From positions 62,001 through 126,000 of the forward strand of contig NZ_PXNS01000001.1 in assembly GCF_003045775.1 (NCBI RefSeq): DNA of 64,000 nt. Direction: 5' to 3'. This stretch comes from Halomonas litopenaei (GTDB lineage Bacteria; Pseudomonadota; Gammaproteobacteria; Pseudomonadales; Halomonadaceae). A model generated the notes under the pieces. The model did no database searches. It worked only from the letters and a program-made list of their open reading frames with translations, and had not been told where the DNA came from. This document shows, piece by piece, positions 27,401 through 34,625 of the stretch. The stretch's first letter is position 1. Every line of letters starts with the position of its first letter. The translations under genes were made by a program, and so were the position numbers.

Positions 27401-27529
27401 CTGTTCACCGATGCCTTCTTCGCCTCCATGGCGGTGGTCATCGTGTTCGGTCTGGGCGTCGCCACCCTGTTGACCCTGGTGATCCTGCCGGTGGTGTATT
27501 GCACCTTGATGCGAATTCGCGCCGACTGA
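24485..27529 (+). CDS. RND-family efflux transporter, inner-membrane pump
   Basis: A 1014-residue proton-driven pump of the AcrB/AcrD/AcrF superfamily with 12 membrane segments and two large periplasmic loops. The N-terminus has the family's FPEFTIRNAIISTQYPGATPEQVEEEV-type porter start. In segment 4 the relay motif reads GMLVDNAIVVTEG, with one Asp followed by Asn where AcrB has two Asp, a variant common in this RND subgroup. The stop is four bases inside a segment that is duplicated downstream. It forms a unit with the TetR and adaptor genes; substrate unknown, likely a xenobiotic. Confidence 0.93.
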   Translation: MVDYFLRQKVISWMITLLLAVGGVVSFFGLGQLEFPEFTIRNAIISTQYPGATPEQVEEEVTLRLEKAIQQMPDLKRVSSVNADGLSQITVELENTVREHELAQYWDLLRRKISDVQAELPPGAGTSIVNDDFGDVFGLLLTLTGEDYSQQDLEDHADLLQRELRLVDGVKKVAIAGTVQDQVVVSLDRDRMRALGISPQQLSDLLNAQNVVGDAGHIKLDGLSLSVQPTGEFDSVESLERLVVGRPGDGLIRLGDIAEVTRQTTDTPQLLYHAGGQSALSIGISFGSGVNVVEVGERVEKRLSELEQRMPLGMELATVYHQPEVVEDAVNGFLINLAEAVGIVILVLLLFMGVRSGLLMGLILLLTILGTFIMMSIHGIQLQKISLGALIIALGMLVDNAIVVTEGMMIGLARGKTKRQAALEVVGQNRLPLLGATVIAITAFAPIGLSPDATGEFVGSLFWVLCYSLFLSWITALTLTPFFFDLFFKERIEAGEEGDSDPYRGLLFRVFRRLLVVGIRFRYLTLVLAVALLAGALSLSGQVKNAFFPDATTPLFFADVWLPEGTDVLETERTIARLETQVLEMQDVTRVTSVIGGGAQRFTLTYAPEDRYASFGQLIVETEDRASREARMKEVIETLREDFPRVQYKVQALQVGPSAKASIEARIYGDDPETLHRLGAKVRGIFQDEPMTDSIRLSWSNRESVIVPEFLEQQARRVGVTRDALHQALRLNNDGEQVGVYREGSELIPIVMRSREDQRHDIDNLSAVNVWSEEQGRYLSAGNVLGELHTELRDPLIKRRDRRRMLAVYAEPMPLSGETAASVLARLRPQVEAIELPPGYAIEWGGEYETASDAQKALLSSLPMGLLGMFIITVLLFGRLRQALAIWSIVPLMLIGIIGGLALLGAPFTFMALLGTLSLIGMVLKNAIVLMEEINVQRGQQDNAHDAVIQAAVSRVRPVTMAAVTTMLGMLPLFTDAFFASMAVVIVFGLGVATLLTLVILPVVYCTLMRIRAD

Positions 27530-27618
27530 TCCTGCCGCCGCTGTCTAGCCACCCGCACCCTGGTGCGAGTGCGCGCCGGCTGATTCTGGCGCGACATTCC
27601 AACCGCCGCTGCCTAGCC
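27501..27618. repeat. Imperfect duplication of the RND gene tail
   Basis: Bases 27501-27534 (end of the RND gene and its stop) recur at 27555-27588 with 28 of 34 matches, and 27535-27550 recurs at 27603-27618 with 15 of 16 matches, the second copy carrying a 14-base insertion. Both copies keep the TGA of the RND frame and a CTA that serves as stop for the convergent gene in the second copy. Confidence 0.75.
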
Positions 27619-28572
27619 GCCGGCCCCCTGAACGCTGGCCCCATGGGGGCCAGCCTCGTCGGCGATGGGGGACCAGGGGGCGTCTGACACGCCATCTGGC
27701 TGCGTCGACGGGGCCCGCTCCACCAGCCAGGAAGAAACCAGCGGCCACAGGGTGTCACGGTGGCGGCGGCGAAATCCTTCCAGGTGCCCCAGCACACCAC
27801 TGCCCATTACCCTGGGAGACAGCTGCAGGCGCTTGATCGAAGCCCCGGTGAAGTAGCCTGCCAGCAGGTCGATGCTGTCGCTGCTGGCGTAGGGGTCGTC
27901 GTCTAGCCCCACCACCAACAGAGGTAACGCCACGCGGGCGAATCGCACTTCGGCGTTGAGTTCCGGGTCGTCGAAGAAGTAGCGCGGCAGGCTGGTCCAG
28001 CGACTGCACTGGCGAGCCACACCATCGGGCACGTCTTCACCGATACCGAGCCGTCGGCAGGGCACATAGCCTTTGATGCGGGACAGCAAGGGAAACACCA
28101 GCTTGAACAGCATCCAGGCGCGCAGCCTCAGCCAGGGTGATGAGATGAAGCGCAGACAGCTGGCATTACAGGCGATCAGCACCGCGCCGCTCAAGTGTCG
28201 ACTGGCGTCGCCCAGGCCGATGGCATGGCCACCGAAGCTGTGACCGATGGCAAGCAGCGGCAAGTCCGGCCAGTGCTGGCGAGCCCACTGGGTCACGCTG
28301 TCGGCGTCTAGCTCGGCCCAGTCCTGCATGCGCACCCCCAGTTTCTCGAGATGCTCCGGTCGCGACCGCCCGATGCCGCGATAGTCGTAGCTCAGCACGT
28401 GGAAGCCTTGCTCGGCCAGGAATAGTGCGAAGGCCTGATAAAGGCGTTGTGACACCGCCGAAGCGGAGTGAATGATCACCACCCCACGCAGCGGCTGTGT
28501 GGCCTCGAAGTGGCTGGCGCCGAGCGGATAGGCATCGGAGGCGGAGAGGGTGAAGCGGGTCACGTTGGCCAT
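27613..28572 (-). CDS. Alpha/beta hydrolase
   Basis: A 319-residue serine hydrolase of the alpha/beta fold. It has the strand-turn AVSQRLYQAFALFLAEQGFHVL, a DYRGIGRSRP oxyanion segment, the nucleophile elbow GHSFGGHAIGLG (serine near residue 111), an acid candidate in VGLDDDPYAS and a histidine in LGHLEGFRRRH. It resembles YdeN/serine-aminopeptidase-like predicted hydrolases. The last 30 residues (after ERAPSTQPDG) are low in complexity and lie in the repeated gene-tail zone, so the original stop may have been nearer. AAGGG lies seven bases before the ATG. Substrate unknown. Confidence 0.82.
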   Translation of the reverse strand: MANVTRFTLSASDAYPLGASHFEATQPLRGVVIIHSASAVSQRLYQAFALFLAEQGFHVLSYDYRGIGRSRPEHLEKLGVRMQDWAELDADSVTQWARQHWPDLPLLAIGHSFGGHAIGLGDASRHLSGAVLIACNASCLRFISSPWLRLRAWMLFKLVFPLLSRIKGYVPCRRLGIGEDVPDGVARQCSRWTSLPRYFFDDPELNAEVRFARVALPLLVVGLDDDPYASSDSIDLLAGYFTGASIKRLQLSPRVMGSGVLGHLEGFRRRHRDTLWPLVSSWLVERAPSTQPDGVSDAPWSPIADEAGPHGASVQGAGG

Positions 28573-28717
28573 GATGCTGCCCTTGCACAGAGTGTCTAAG
28601 AACTCTTAATACGATGCAGGAACGGCGTCGAGGCTTTACCCAATCAGGAGCGCGAGGGGGTGAAAAGTCGAAGAATATGCCGGAAACGCACTGTCAAAAT
28701 CGTCGTTCTAAACGAGT

Positions 28718-28738
28718 AGCCCCCGCGAAGCGGGGGCT
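28718..28738 (-). terminator. Terminator of the TRAP operon
   Basis: Perfect nine-base stem AGCCCCCGC-GAA-GCGGGGGCT, 31 bases beyond the dctM stop, followed on the minus strand by ACTCGTTTAG. It separates the TRAP operon from the alpha/beta hydrolase gene. Confidence 0.8.
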
Positions 28739-28768
28739 GTGTGGTTGTGCTGGAGGCTACCCTGAGGG

Positions 28769-30097
28769 TCAGTAGCCCAGCAGCATCGAGGGCAGGCCTG
28801 TGACCAGGGCGGGGAAGTAGGACATCAGCACGCAGGCAATCAATATCAGCGCGCAGAACGGGATCACCGCCTTGTACAGGTCGAGGGTCTCGACCTCCGG
28901 TGGCGCCACGCCCTTCAGGTAGAACAGCGCATAGCCGAAGGGCGGGGTCAGGAAGGAGGTCTGCAATACCACCGCCACCATCACCACGAACCACAGCATG
29001 TCGACGCCCATGGTCTCGATGATCGGCAGCATGATCGGGAAGCTCAGCAGCACGATGCCGGTCCAGTCGAGGAACATGCCCAGCACGAATACCAGCAGGA
29101 ACATCAGGATCAGTGCGCCGGTGGTGCCACCGGGCATCGCCAGCACCAGTTCGCTGATCACGTCCATGCCGCCGCCGATGGAGAACACCCCGGTGAAGGC
29201 GGTCGCCCCCACCAGCACGAACATCACCATGGTGGTGGTCTTGCCGGCCTCGATGAAGGTGTTGTAGCAGGTCGACAGCTTGCGATCACCGAAGATCAGG
29301 AACAGCAGGAAGGCCAGGGTCACGCCGATGGCCGAGGCCTCGGTGGCGGTGGCGATACCGGTGAACAGGGCGCCCAGCACCCCGAGGATCAGGCTCATCG
29401 GCGGCAGTACGTACTTGCACAAGCGGATCACCAGCTCCCCGGTGCTGGTCTCGGCACGCTCCTCGGCGCCTACAGGAGGGCCGAAGTCGGGCTTGATCAG
29501 GCAGATCACCAGCACGTAGAGCGCGTACATCGAGCCCAGCAGCAGACCCGGCACCAGGGCACCGGCGAACAGCGCACCCACCGACACCGGCGAGTAGCTG
29601 GCCATCAGGATCAGCATGATGCTTGGCGGAATCAGGATGCCGAGACAGCCGCTGGCCATGATGACGCCGGCGGACAGGCCCTTGTTGTAGCCGTACTTGA
29701 GCATCGGTGCCAGGGCGATCAGGCCCATCACCGCGATGGAGGCGCCGACGATGCCGGTGGTGGCCGCCAGCAGCACCGAGACGATGACCACGGTCAGCGC
29801 CAGGCCGCCGCGCACGCGTCCGAGCAACAGGCGCATGCTCTCGAACATTTTCTCGGTGACGCCCGAGTCATTGAGAAAGCGCGCCATCAGAATAAACAGC
29901 GGGATCGCCACCAGGACATAATTGTCCATGGCGCGCCCATAGATGTTGTTGATGATGATGCCGAGCACCTGGGGACCGGGGCCGAACCAGGCGCCGAGTA
30001 CCGCGACACCGCCCAGCACGAAGGCCAACGGGTGGCCCATGAACAGCCCCAGCATCAGGCCTGCAAACATGAAGATGGTCAGAAGTTCAGCGCTCAT
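28769..30097 (-). CDS. dctM: TRAP transporter, large membrane subunit
   Basis: A 442-residue membrane protein of the DctM/SiaM large-subunit family with about 12 membrane segments, which couples Na+ flow to uptake of an organic acid. Family pieces include FMGHPLAFVLGGVAVLG near the N-terminus, the LAPMLKYGYNKGLSAGVIMASGCLG-type region, LGMFLDWTGIVLLSFPIMLPI, and FLTPPFGYALFYLKG near the end. Its start overlaps the small-subunit stop by four bases. Third gene of the operon; the terminator at 28.7 kb follows. Confidence 0.95.
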   Translation of the reverse strand: MSAELLTIFMFAGLMLGLFMGHPLAFVLGGVAVLGAWFGPGPQVLGIIINNIYGRAMDNYVLVAIPLFILMARFLNDSGVTEKMFESMRLLLGRVRGGLALTVVIVSVLLAATTGIVGASIAVMGLIALAPMLKYGYNKGLSAGVIMASGCLGILIPPSIMLILMASYSPVSVGALFAGALVPGLLLGSMYALYVLVICLIKPDFGPPVGAEERAETSTGELVIRLCKYVLPPMSLILGVLGALFTGIATATEASAIGVTLAFLLFLIFGDRKLSTCYNTFIEAGKTTTMVMFVLVGATAFTGVFSIGGGMDVISELVLAMPGGTTGALILMFLLVFVLGMFLDWTGIVLLSFPIMLPIIETMGVDMLWFVVMVAVVLQTSFLTPPFGYALFYLKGVAPPEVETLDLYKAVIPFCALILIACVLMSYFPALVTGLPSMLLGY

Positions 30098-30606
30098 TTG
30101 GCTTCCTCCACGCCCTGGCCTGTCAGCTCATTGATGGCGCGAATGACGATGGCGATGGCCTGCAGAAGGATCAGCACGCTGGCGATGACCAGCACGGCTT
30201 TTACTGGGTAGACCGGGATCGAGACGATGCCGTAGGTGGACTCGGCGCGGCTCCAGGAGCGCTCGAAGAAGCGCCAGCTATAGGTGATGAACATGATGAT
30301 GAAGGGGGTGAAGAACAGCAGGTAGCCGAGCAGGTCGATCAGTGCGCGACCGCGCCGGGAAAGCAGCTGCTTGACGATGTCCACCTCCACATGGGCGTGG
30401 TGGCGCAGCCCGTAGGCGGCCATCAGCATGAAATGGGTACCGAACAGCATGGTGGTGACGTCGAAGGCCCAGTCGCTGGGGCGTCCGATAAAGAAGCGCA
30501 TCGCGATGTCGTAGACCACCACGAGGGTGATGATCGCGATCAGCGGAGCGATCAAACGGCCGAACCACTCGTTCAAGCAGTCGATGGCCTTGGCAATGGC
30601 GTTCAT
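30094..30606 (-). CDS. dctQ: TRAP transporter, small membrane subunit
   Basis: A 170-residue DctQ-type protein with four membrane segments and the family pattern IAPLIAIITLVVVYDIAMRFF, then SDWAFDVTTMLFGTHFMLMAAYGL and HHAHVEVDIV. It pairs with the large subunit to form the membrane complex. The ATG at 30606 is preferred to an upstream TTG because it begins the first amphipathic segment and has GAGAA eight bases upstream. A hairpin lies between this gene and the upstream binding-protein gene. Confidence 0.92.
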   Translation of the reverse strand: MNAIAKAIDCLNEWFGRLIAPLIAIITLVVVYDIAMRFFIGRPSDWAFDVTTMLFGTHFMLMAAYGLRHHAHVEVDIVKQLLSRRGRALIDLLGYLLFFTPFIIMFITYSWRFFERSWSRAESTYGIVSIPVYPVKAVLVIASVLILLQAIAIVIRAINELTGQGVEEAK

Positions 30607-30636
30607 GGTGGGGTTCTCGTCGAAGTCCAACGATGA

Positions 30637-30664
30637 CCGGCGGCCTCGCGCAGAGAGCCGCCGG
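30637..30664 (-). other. Intercistronic hairpin between dctP and dctQ
   Basis: CCGGCGGC pairs perfectly with GCCGCCGG around a 12-base loop, in the 86-base gap between the binding-protein and small-subunit genes. No T tract. Likely an mRNA-stabilising or attenuating stem that gives more binding protein than membrane subunits. Confidence 0.6.
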
Positions 30665-30692
30665 CCGGTAGTGACAGAAACGTGCCTGGTTG

Positions 30693-31799
30693 TTACTCGA
30701 GGCAGGCTTCGATCTCGTCAAGCGACGGCAGGTTGTCGGTGACGCGGCTCATGTTGTAGGGCACCGAGACGTCACGCCACTGGGCGTAGTCCTGCATGTA
30801 GCTGATCATCGACTGGTAGACCTTGCCGAGCATCGGGTCCTCGCAGGAACCCTGCACGATCACCTTATTGGTGACCTCCTGGATCTGGGCCAGGTCTTCC
30901 TCGGACAGCTGGTTGATGGTGGTGCCGTCCTCGAGGAACTTGGCGGTACCCTCGGTGGACTGCTTCTCGGACCAGGCCAGCGACCAGGCCATGGTAGCCT
31001 CGGAGGCGATCTTCAGCTTCTCCTGGGTCTCCTCGGACAGAGCGTCCCAGGCGTCCTTGTTGATCATTACACCGAACACGCTGGCAGACTGGTGCCAGCC
31101 CGGCGTCATCCAGTAGTCGGCAACCTCGGAGAAGCCGGCCTTGTAGTCGACACCGGGGGTCGAGAACTCGGCGCCGTCGACCACACCACGCTCGATGGCC
31201 TGGTAGATCTCGCCGCCGGCCAGGGTGACCTGGGAACCACCAAGCTGCTCGAGCACCCGCCCCTGGTCACGCCCGGACAGACGCAGACGCTTGCCTTCGA
31301 TGTCGGCGAGAGACGCGATCGGGGTGCCGCCGCGGAAGCCGGACTCGTTGTTGGTGATACCGTAGGGCAGGTAGACCAGGTTGTACTGGCCGTAGATCTC
31401 CTGGTAGAGCTCGAAGCCGCCCCACTGGGTGATCCAGTTCAGGTAGTCCATGCCGTTGAACAGGCTGGGGGTGGCTGCCAGCGGCGAGAACGCCGGGCTG
31501 CGGCCGGCCCAGTAGCCCGGCCAGTCGCCGGCGGCCTGGATGCTGCCGGTCTCGGTGGCGTCGAAGACCTCGGTGCCGGGCATCAGGGTGCCGCCAGCGT
31601 AGAACTCGATCTGGATCTCGTCCCCGGCCAGCTGGTTGACCAGCTCGGCCCAGTGCTTGTCGATCTGGATCAGGTCGAGGTTTTCCGGCCAGGTGGTGGT
31701 CATGGTCCACTTTTCCTGGGCCATGGCGCCACTCGACAGGGCGGCCAGGGCGATGCCGGCAGCCATGCTGGTCAGGGTAAACTTGGTCATTTGCTTCAT
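30693..31799 (-). CDS. dctP: TRAP transporter substrate-binding protein (DctP family)
   Basis: A 368-residue periplasmic receptor with a signal peptide ending near SSGAMA and mature start QEKWTMTTTWPENLDL. The family arginine that binds the substrate carboxylate is in GKRLRLSGRDQGR, and the motif AIERGVVDGAEFSTPGVD is typical of the DctP subgroup that includes the 2-oxoacid receptor TakP. Substrate is probably a monocarboxylate or 2-oxoacid, by similarity only. GGGAG precedes the ATG. First gene of the operon. Confidence 0.9.
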   Translation of the reverse strand: MKQMTKFTLTSMAAGIALAALSSGAMAQEKWTMTTTWPENLDLIQIDKHWAELVNQLAGDEIQIEFYAGGTLMPGTEVFDATETGSIQAAGDWPGYWAGRSPAFSPLAATPSLFNGMDYLNWITQWGGFELYQEIYGQYNLVYLPYGITNNESGFRGGTPIASLADIEGKRLRLSGRDQGRVLEQLGGSQVTLAGGEIYQAIERGVVDGAEFSTPGVDYKAGFSEVADYWMTPGWHQSASVFGVMINKDAWDALSEETQEKLKIASEATMAWSLAWSEKQSTEGTAKFLEDGTTINQLSEEDLAQIQEVTNKVIVQGSCEDPMLGKVYQSMISYMQDYAQWRDVSVPYNMSRVTDNLPSLDEIEACLE

Positions 31800-32173
31800 G
31801 CAGGTGCTCCCCGTGGGTTGTTGTGTTCTGTGCAAAGGAGGCGATCGCTGCCTCACCGAAATTGCGTCCGGCACCCTGGGCCATTGTCTTGGGTTCGGTG
31901 CCTGGGGGTAGTGGCGTTCCAGCGTGGGGTTGGCCCACGATGGCGCCTCGGCTTCATCAAGCTAGCACGGTCTTCAAGAGATGATCGATGCGACCCATGT
32001 CGATGAAACGGCACACTTTTTTGGCGGCTGCACAGTCGATGGCGTGAGAAAAAGTTTCGACAATTCAGCAAAATGAATAAGTTAGAGCGACATCTATGCT
32101 GCGCTGCCGTAGTCGGCTCGATCGTTTAATCGGCGCAGCCTTTAGACCAAAGTTGATTTATCAGGGAGCCTTA
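31800..32173. other. Divergent intergenic region, dctP / tmcA
   Basis: 374 bases holding the promoters of the TRAP operon and of tmcA. The part from about 32040 to 32170 is AT-richer than its surroundings. No tRNA, small gene or strong hairpin was found; an in-frame upstream extension of tmcA is open but has no initiation signal. Confidence 0.6.
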
Positions 32174-34591
32174 ATGTCCCACTTTTTGACCCGACAGGAC
32201 CTCGCGCGGCTCGCTGCCTTTCGACAGCAACTGCGAGGGCGGCGCTTTCGCGGCTTGCTGTGGGTGAGCGAGGCTCCTGACCGGGCGCGGGGCGTTGCCC
32301 GCGAGTGCCTGGCCCTAGGCGGATGGTCGGCGCCGCTGTGGGTCGGGGAAGCGGCGATCGACGAGGCTGCTGACAGGGCCGGCACCGGGGCCCATGCCAG
32401 GGCCGCCAACCCCCCGCCGTCGCTTGAGCGCCTTCCCGCCGCCAAGGCGCGTACCCGGCTCGGCGGCGAGCACGACCTGGTGGTGTTCGACGCCGCCTCG
32501 CCAGGCACTGGCCTCGATCCTGACGCCCTGGGGGCGGTGGCCGGCACCCTGGTGGCGGGAGGCCTGCTGGTGCTGTTGACCCCCGACGACGGTGGCCGCC
32601 GACCCGACGACGACTACCGCCGCCTGGCGGCTCACCCTTGGCGGCCGGAACAGCTCACGAGCCGTTATCTAGAGCGCTGCCATCGGCTGCTGGCGGGTTT
32701 TCCCGGGATGCTGCGCTGGCGGCAGGGGGAGGGCCTGACGGCAACGCCCGATGATGGCCAGGAAAGCCCTTTTGCCGATGGCTCATGTTCAGACAACCCT
32801 TGTCCAGACAGCCCGTGTCTAGACAGCCCCGACCCGGATTGCCTGAGCCCCGACCAGGCCGAGGTGGTACGTCGGCTGACGCGGCTCAGGCGTCGCCGCC
32901 CGTTGGTGATCACCGCCGACCGTGGTCGCGGCAAGTCGGCGGCGCTGGGCATCGCCTGCGCCCGCCTGCTGGTCAAGGCCGAGCAGCAGTGCCAGGCGCC
33001 GCTGGATATCCTGGTGACGGCACCGAGGGCGTCCTCGGTGGCGCCGGTATTCGAGCGCCTGGCGACGCTGCTGCCCGAGGGACAGGGCGACGAAAGGGAC
33101 TTCGAGGCGCCCGGGGGGCGGGTGCGTTTTATCGCCCCTGACGCACTGACTGACGCCGTCGCCCGGGGGGAAGCCGGCGGCCCCGGCTCGCTGCTGCTGG
33201 TGGACGAGGCGGCGGCGATTCCGGCGGCGCTGCTGGGCGAGTGGCTGGCGGCATTTCCGCGGCTCGCCTTCGCCACCACGGTGCACGGCTACGAGGGCTC
33301 GGGGCGAGGCTTTGCGTTGCGCTTTCGTCGTCATCTGGAGGCGCAGACGCCCCAGTGGCAGGCCATCGAGCTCAGGACGCCGATACGCTGGGCCGATGGA
33401 GACCCCCTTGAGCGGGCCATCGACGCGCTGCTGTGCCTGGATGCAGAACTTCCCACAGTGCCGAAGGGGGCGAGGGTGAGTGCGCCTTGTCCTGGTCAAA
33501 AGTTGGCCGAGCTGCCCTGTACCACGCTCGATCGCGAGGTCCTGGCCCGGGACGAAGCCTCCCTGAGAGCCATCTTCGGCCTGCTGGTCCAGGCTCACTA
33601 CCGCACCACCCCGGCGGACCTGCGGGCGCTGCTTGACGCACCGGCGACCCGCATCTCGATCCTTGGTACACCACGTGCGCCGCTGGCGGTGTGCGTGTAC
33701 GTCGATGAGGGCGGCTTCGATGCCGATCTGGCCGAGCGAGTGCTGCTGGGACGGCGACGCCCGCGTGGTCACCTGATGGCCCAGTCGCTGGCGGCCCACG
33801 CTGGTGAAGCAGCGGCGCTGAAGGCACCCAGCGCCCGCATCACCCGGATTGCCGTACACCCCGACTGGCGCCGCCTGGGGTGCGGGGCGAGGCTAATCCA
33901 GGAGGCGGCATGCCAGGCCGAACAGGCCGGCAAGGCGCTGCTGGGGGCGAGCTTCGGCGCCGATCCCGAGCTGCTGGCGTTCTGGCAGGCGCAGGGCTTT
34001 CGTCCGGTGCGCCTGGGACTGACCCGGGAGGCCGCCACCGGCGAGCATGCGGCGATGGTGGCGCTGGCCCTGGGGGAGCACAACCGGGACCTGATCGAGC
34101 GGCTGTCGCGGCGCTTTGAGCGGCAGTTGCCGGGGCTGCTGGCCTTCGAACTGACACGCCTGTCGCCACCTTTGGTGCTGGCGTTGCTGGCGGGCGTCGA
34201 GGACTGCTTCTCGCTCGACGCCGAAGATCGCTTTTCGCTCGACGCCGATGACCGTCGTGAGCTCCAGGACCTGGCCAGGGGCCAGCGCGAGCCGGCGCTG
34301 GCGCGTCCGGCCATCCAGGCTCTGGTTCGCCGGCTGGCGTCGCTGTCACTGTCGCCGCCCATGTCGTCGTCCATGTCCAAGGCGAGGTCCAAGGCGAGGT
34401 CCAAGGCTGGCGATGACCACGACAGTCTGGCCTGGCTCGCAGCGTGGGCGTTTCAGGGACGTTCGGAAAGTTCCCTGGCGCAGGGGCTATCGCTGCGCGG
34501 CAAGGCACAGGTCAAGCAATGGTTGCGGGACGCCGTGGGCCGAGCCCTGGCACTGCTGGAGACCCTTTCCAAGGCCCCGGGGCGAGGGTAG
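32174..34591 (+). CDS. tmcA: tRNA(Met) cytidine acetyltransferase
   Basis: ATP-dependent enzyme that acetylates the wobble cytidine (C34) of elongator tRNA-Met, 805 residues. Domain order: N-terminal DUF1726-like part, a RecD-type helicase core with Walker A TADRGRGKSAALG and LLLVDEAAAIP, then a GNAT acetyltransferase domain (ARITRIAVHPDWRRLGCGARL), then a tRNA-binding C-terminus. AGGGAG precedes the ATG. The gene carries three in-frame micro-repeats in linker regions: CxDxP units (about residues 205-219), a doubled FSLDA(E/D)D block (about 678-693) and SKAR units (about 735-746). Total length exceeds the E. coli enzyme (671 residues) mainly through these linkers. Confidence 0.93.
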   Translation: MSHFLTRQDLARLAAFRQQLRGRRFRGLLWVSEAPDRARGVARECLALGGWSAPLWVGEAAIDEAADRAGTGAHARAANPPPSLERLPAAKARTRLGGEHDLVVFDAASPGTGLDPDALGAVAGTLVAGGLLVLLTPDDGGRRPDDDYRRLAAHPWRPEQLTSRYLERCHRLLAGFPGMLRWRQGEGLTATPDDGQESPFADGSCSDNPCPDSPCLDSPDPDCLSPDQAEVVRRLTRLRRRRPLVITADRGRGKSAALGIACARLLVKAEQQCQAPLDILVTAPRASSVAPVFERLATLLPEGQGDERDFEAPGGRVRFIAPDALTDAVARGEAGGPGSLLLVDEAAAIPAALLGEWLAAFPRLAFATTVHGYEGSGRGFALRFRRHLEAQTPQWQAIELRTPIRWADGDPLERAIDALLCLDAELPTVPKGARVSAPCPGQKLAELPCTTLDREVLARDEASLRAIFGLLVQAHYRTTPADLRALLDAPATRISILGTPRAPLAVCVYVDEGGFDADLAERVLLGRRRPRGHLMAQSLAAHAGEAAALKAPSARITRIAVHPDWRRLGCGARLIQEAACQAEQAGKALLGASFGADPELLAFWQAQGFRPVRLGLTREAATGEHAAMVALALGEHNRDLIERLSRRFERQLPGLLAFELTRLSPPLVLALLAGVEDCFSLDAEDRFSLDADDRRELQDLARGQREPALARPAIQALVRRLASLSLSPPMSSSMSKARSKARSKAGDDHDSLAWLAAWAFQGRSESSLAQGLSLRGKAQVKQWLRDAVGRALALLETLSKAPGRG
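32786..32830 (+). repeat. Three 15-base tandem units inside tmcA
   Basis: TGTTCAGACAACCCT, TGTCCAGACAGCCCG and TGTCTAGACAGCCCC, in frame, encoding CSDNP-CPDSP-CLDSP just before the helicase core. Confidence 0.85.
34205..34252 (+). repeat. Two 24-base tandem units inside tmcA
   Basis: Codon-aligned copies (20 of 24 bases equal) encoding CFSLDAED and RFSLDADD in the C-terminal domain. Confidence 0.8.
34376..34410 (+). repeat. 12-base tandem units near the tmcA 3' end
   Basis: TCCAAGGCGAGG twice plus a partial third copy, in frame, encoding SKAR-SKAR-SKAG. Confidence 0.8.
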
Positions 34592-34625
34592 AGTGCCAAC
34601 ATTCGCAAAGGCAGACATAGACATC

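Noticed and set aside
24485..27529. Asp-Asn instead of Asp-Asp in the RND proton relay taken as a defect
   Set aside because: The LVDNAIVV form is frequent in functional RND pumps of this subgroup, so it does not show inactivation.
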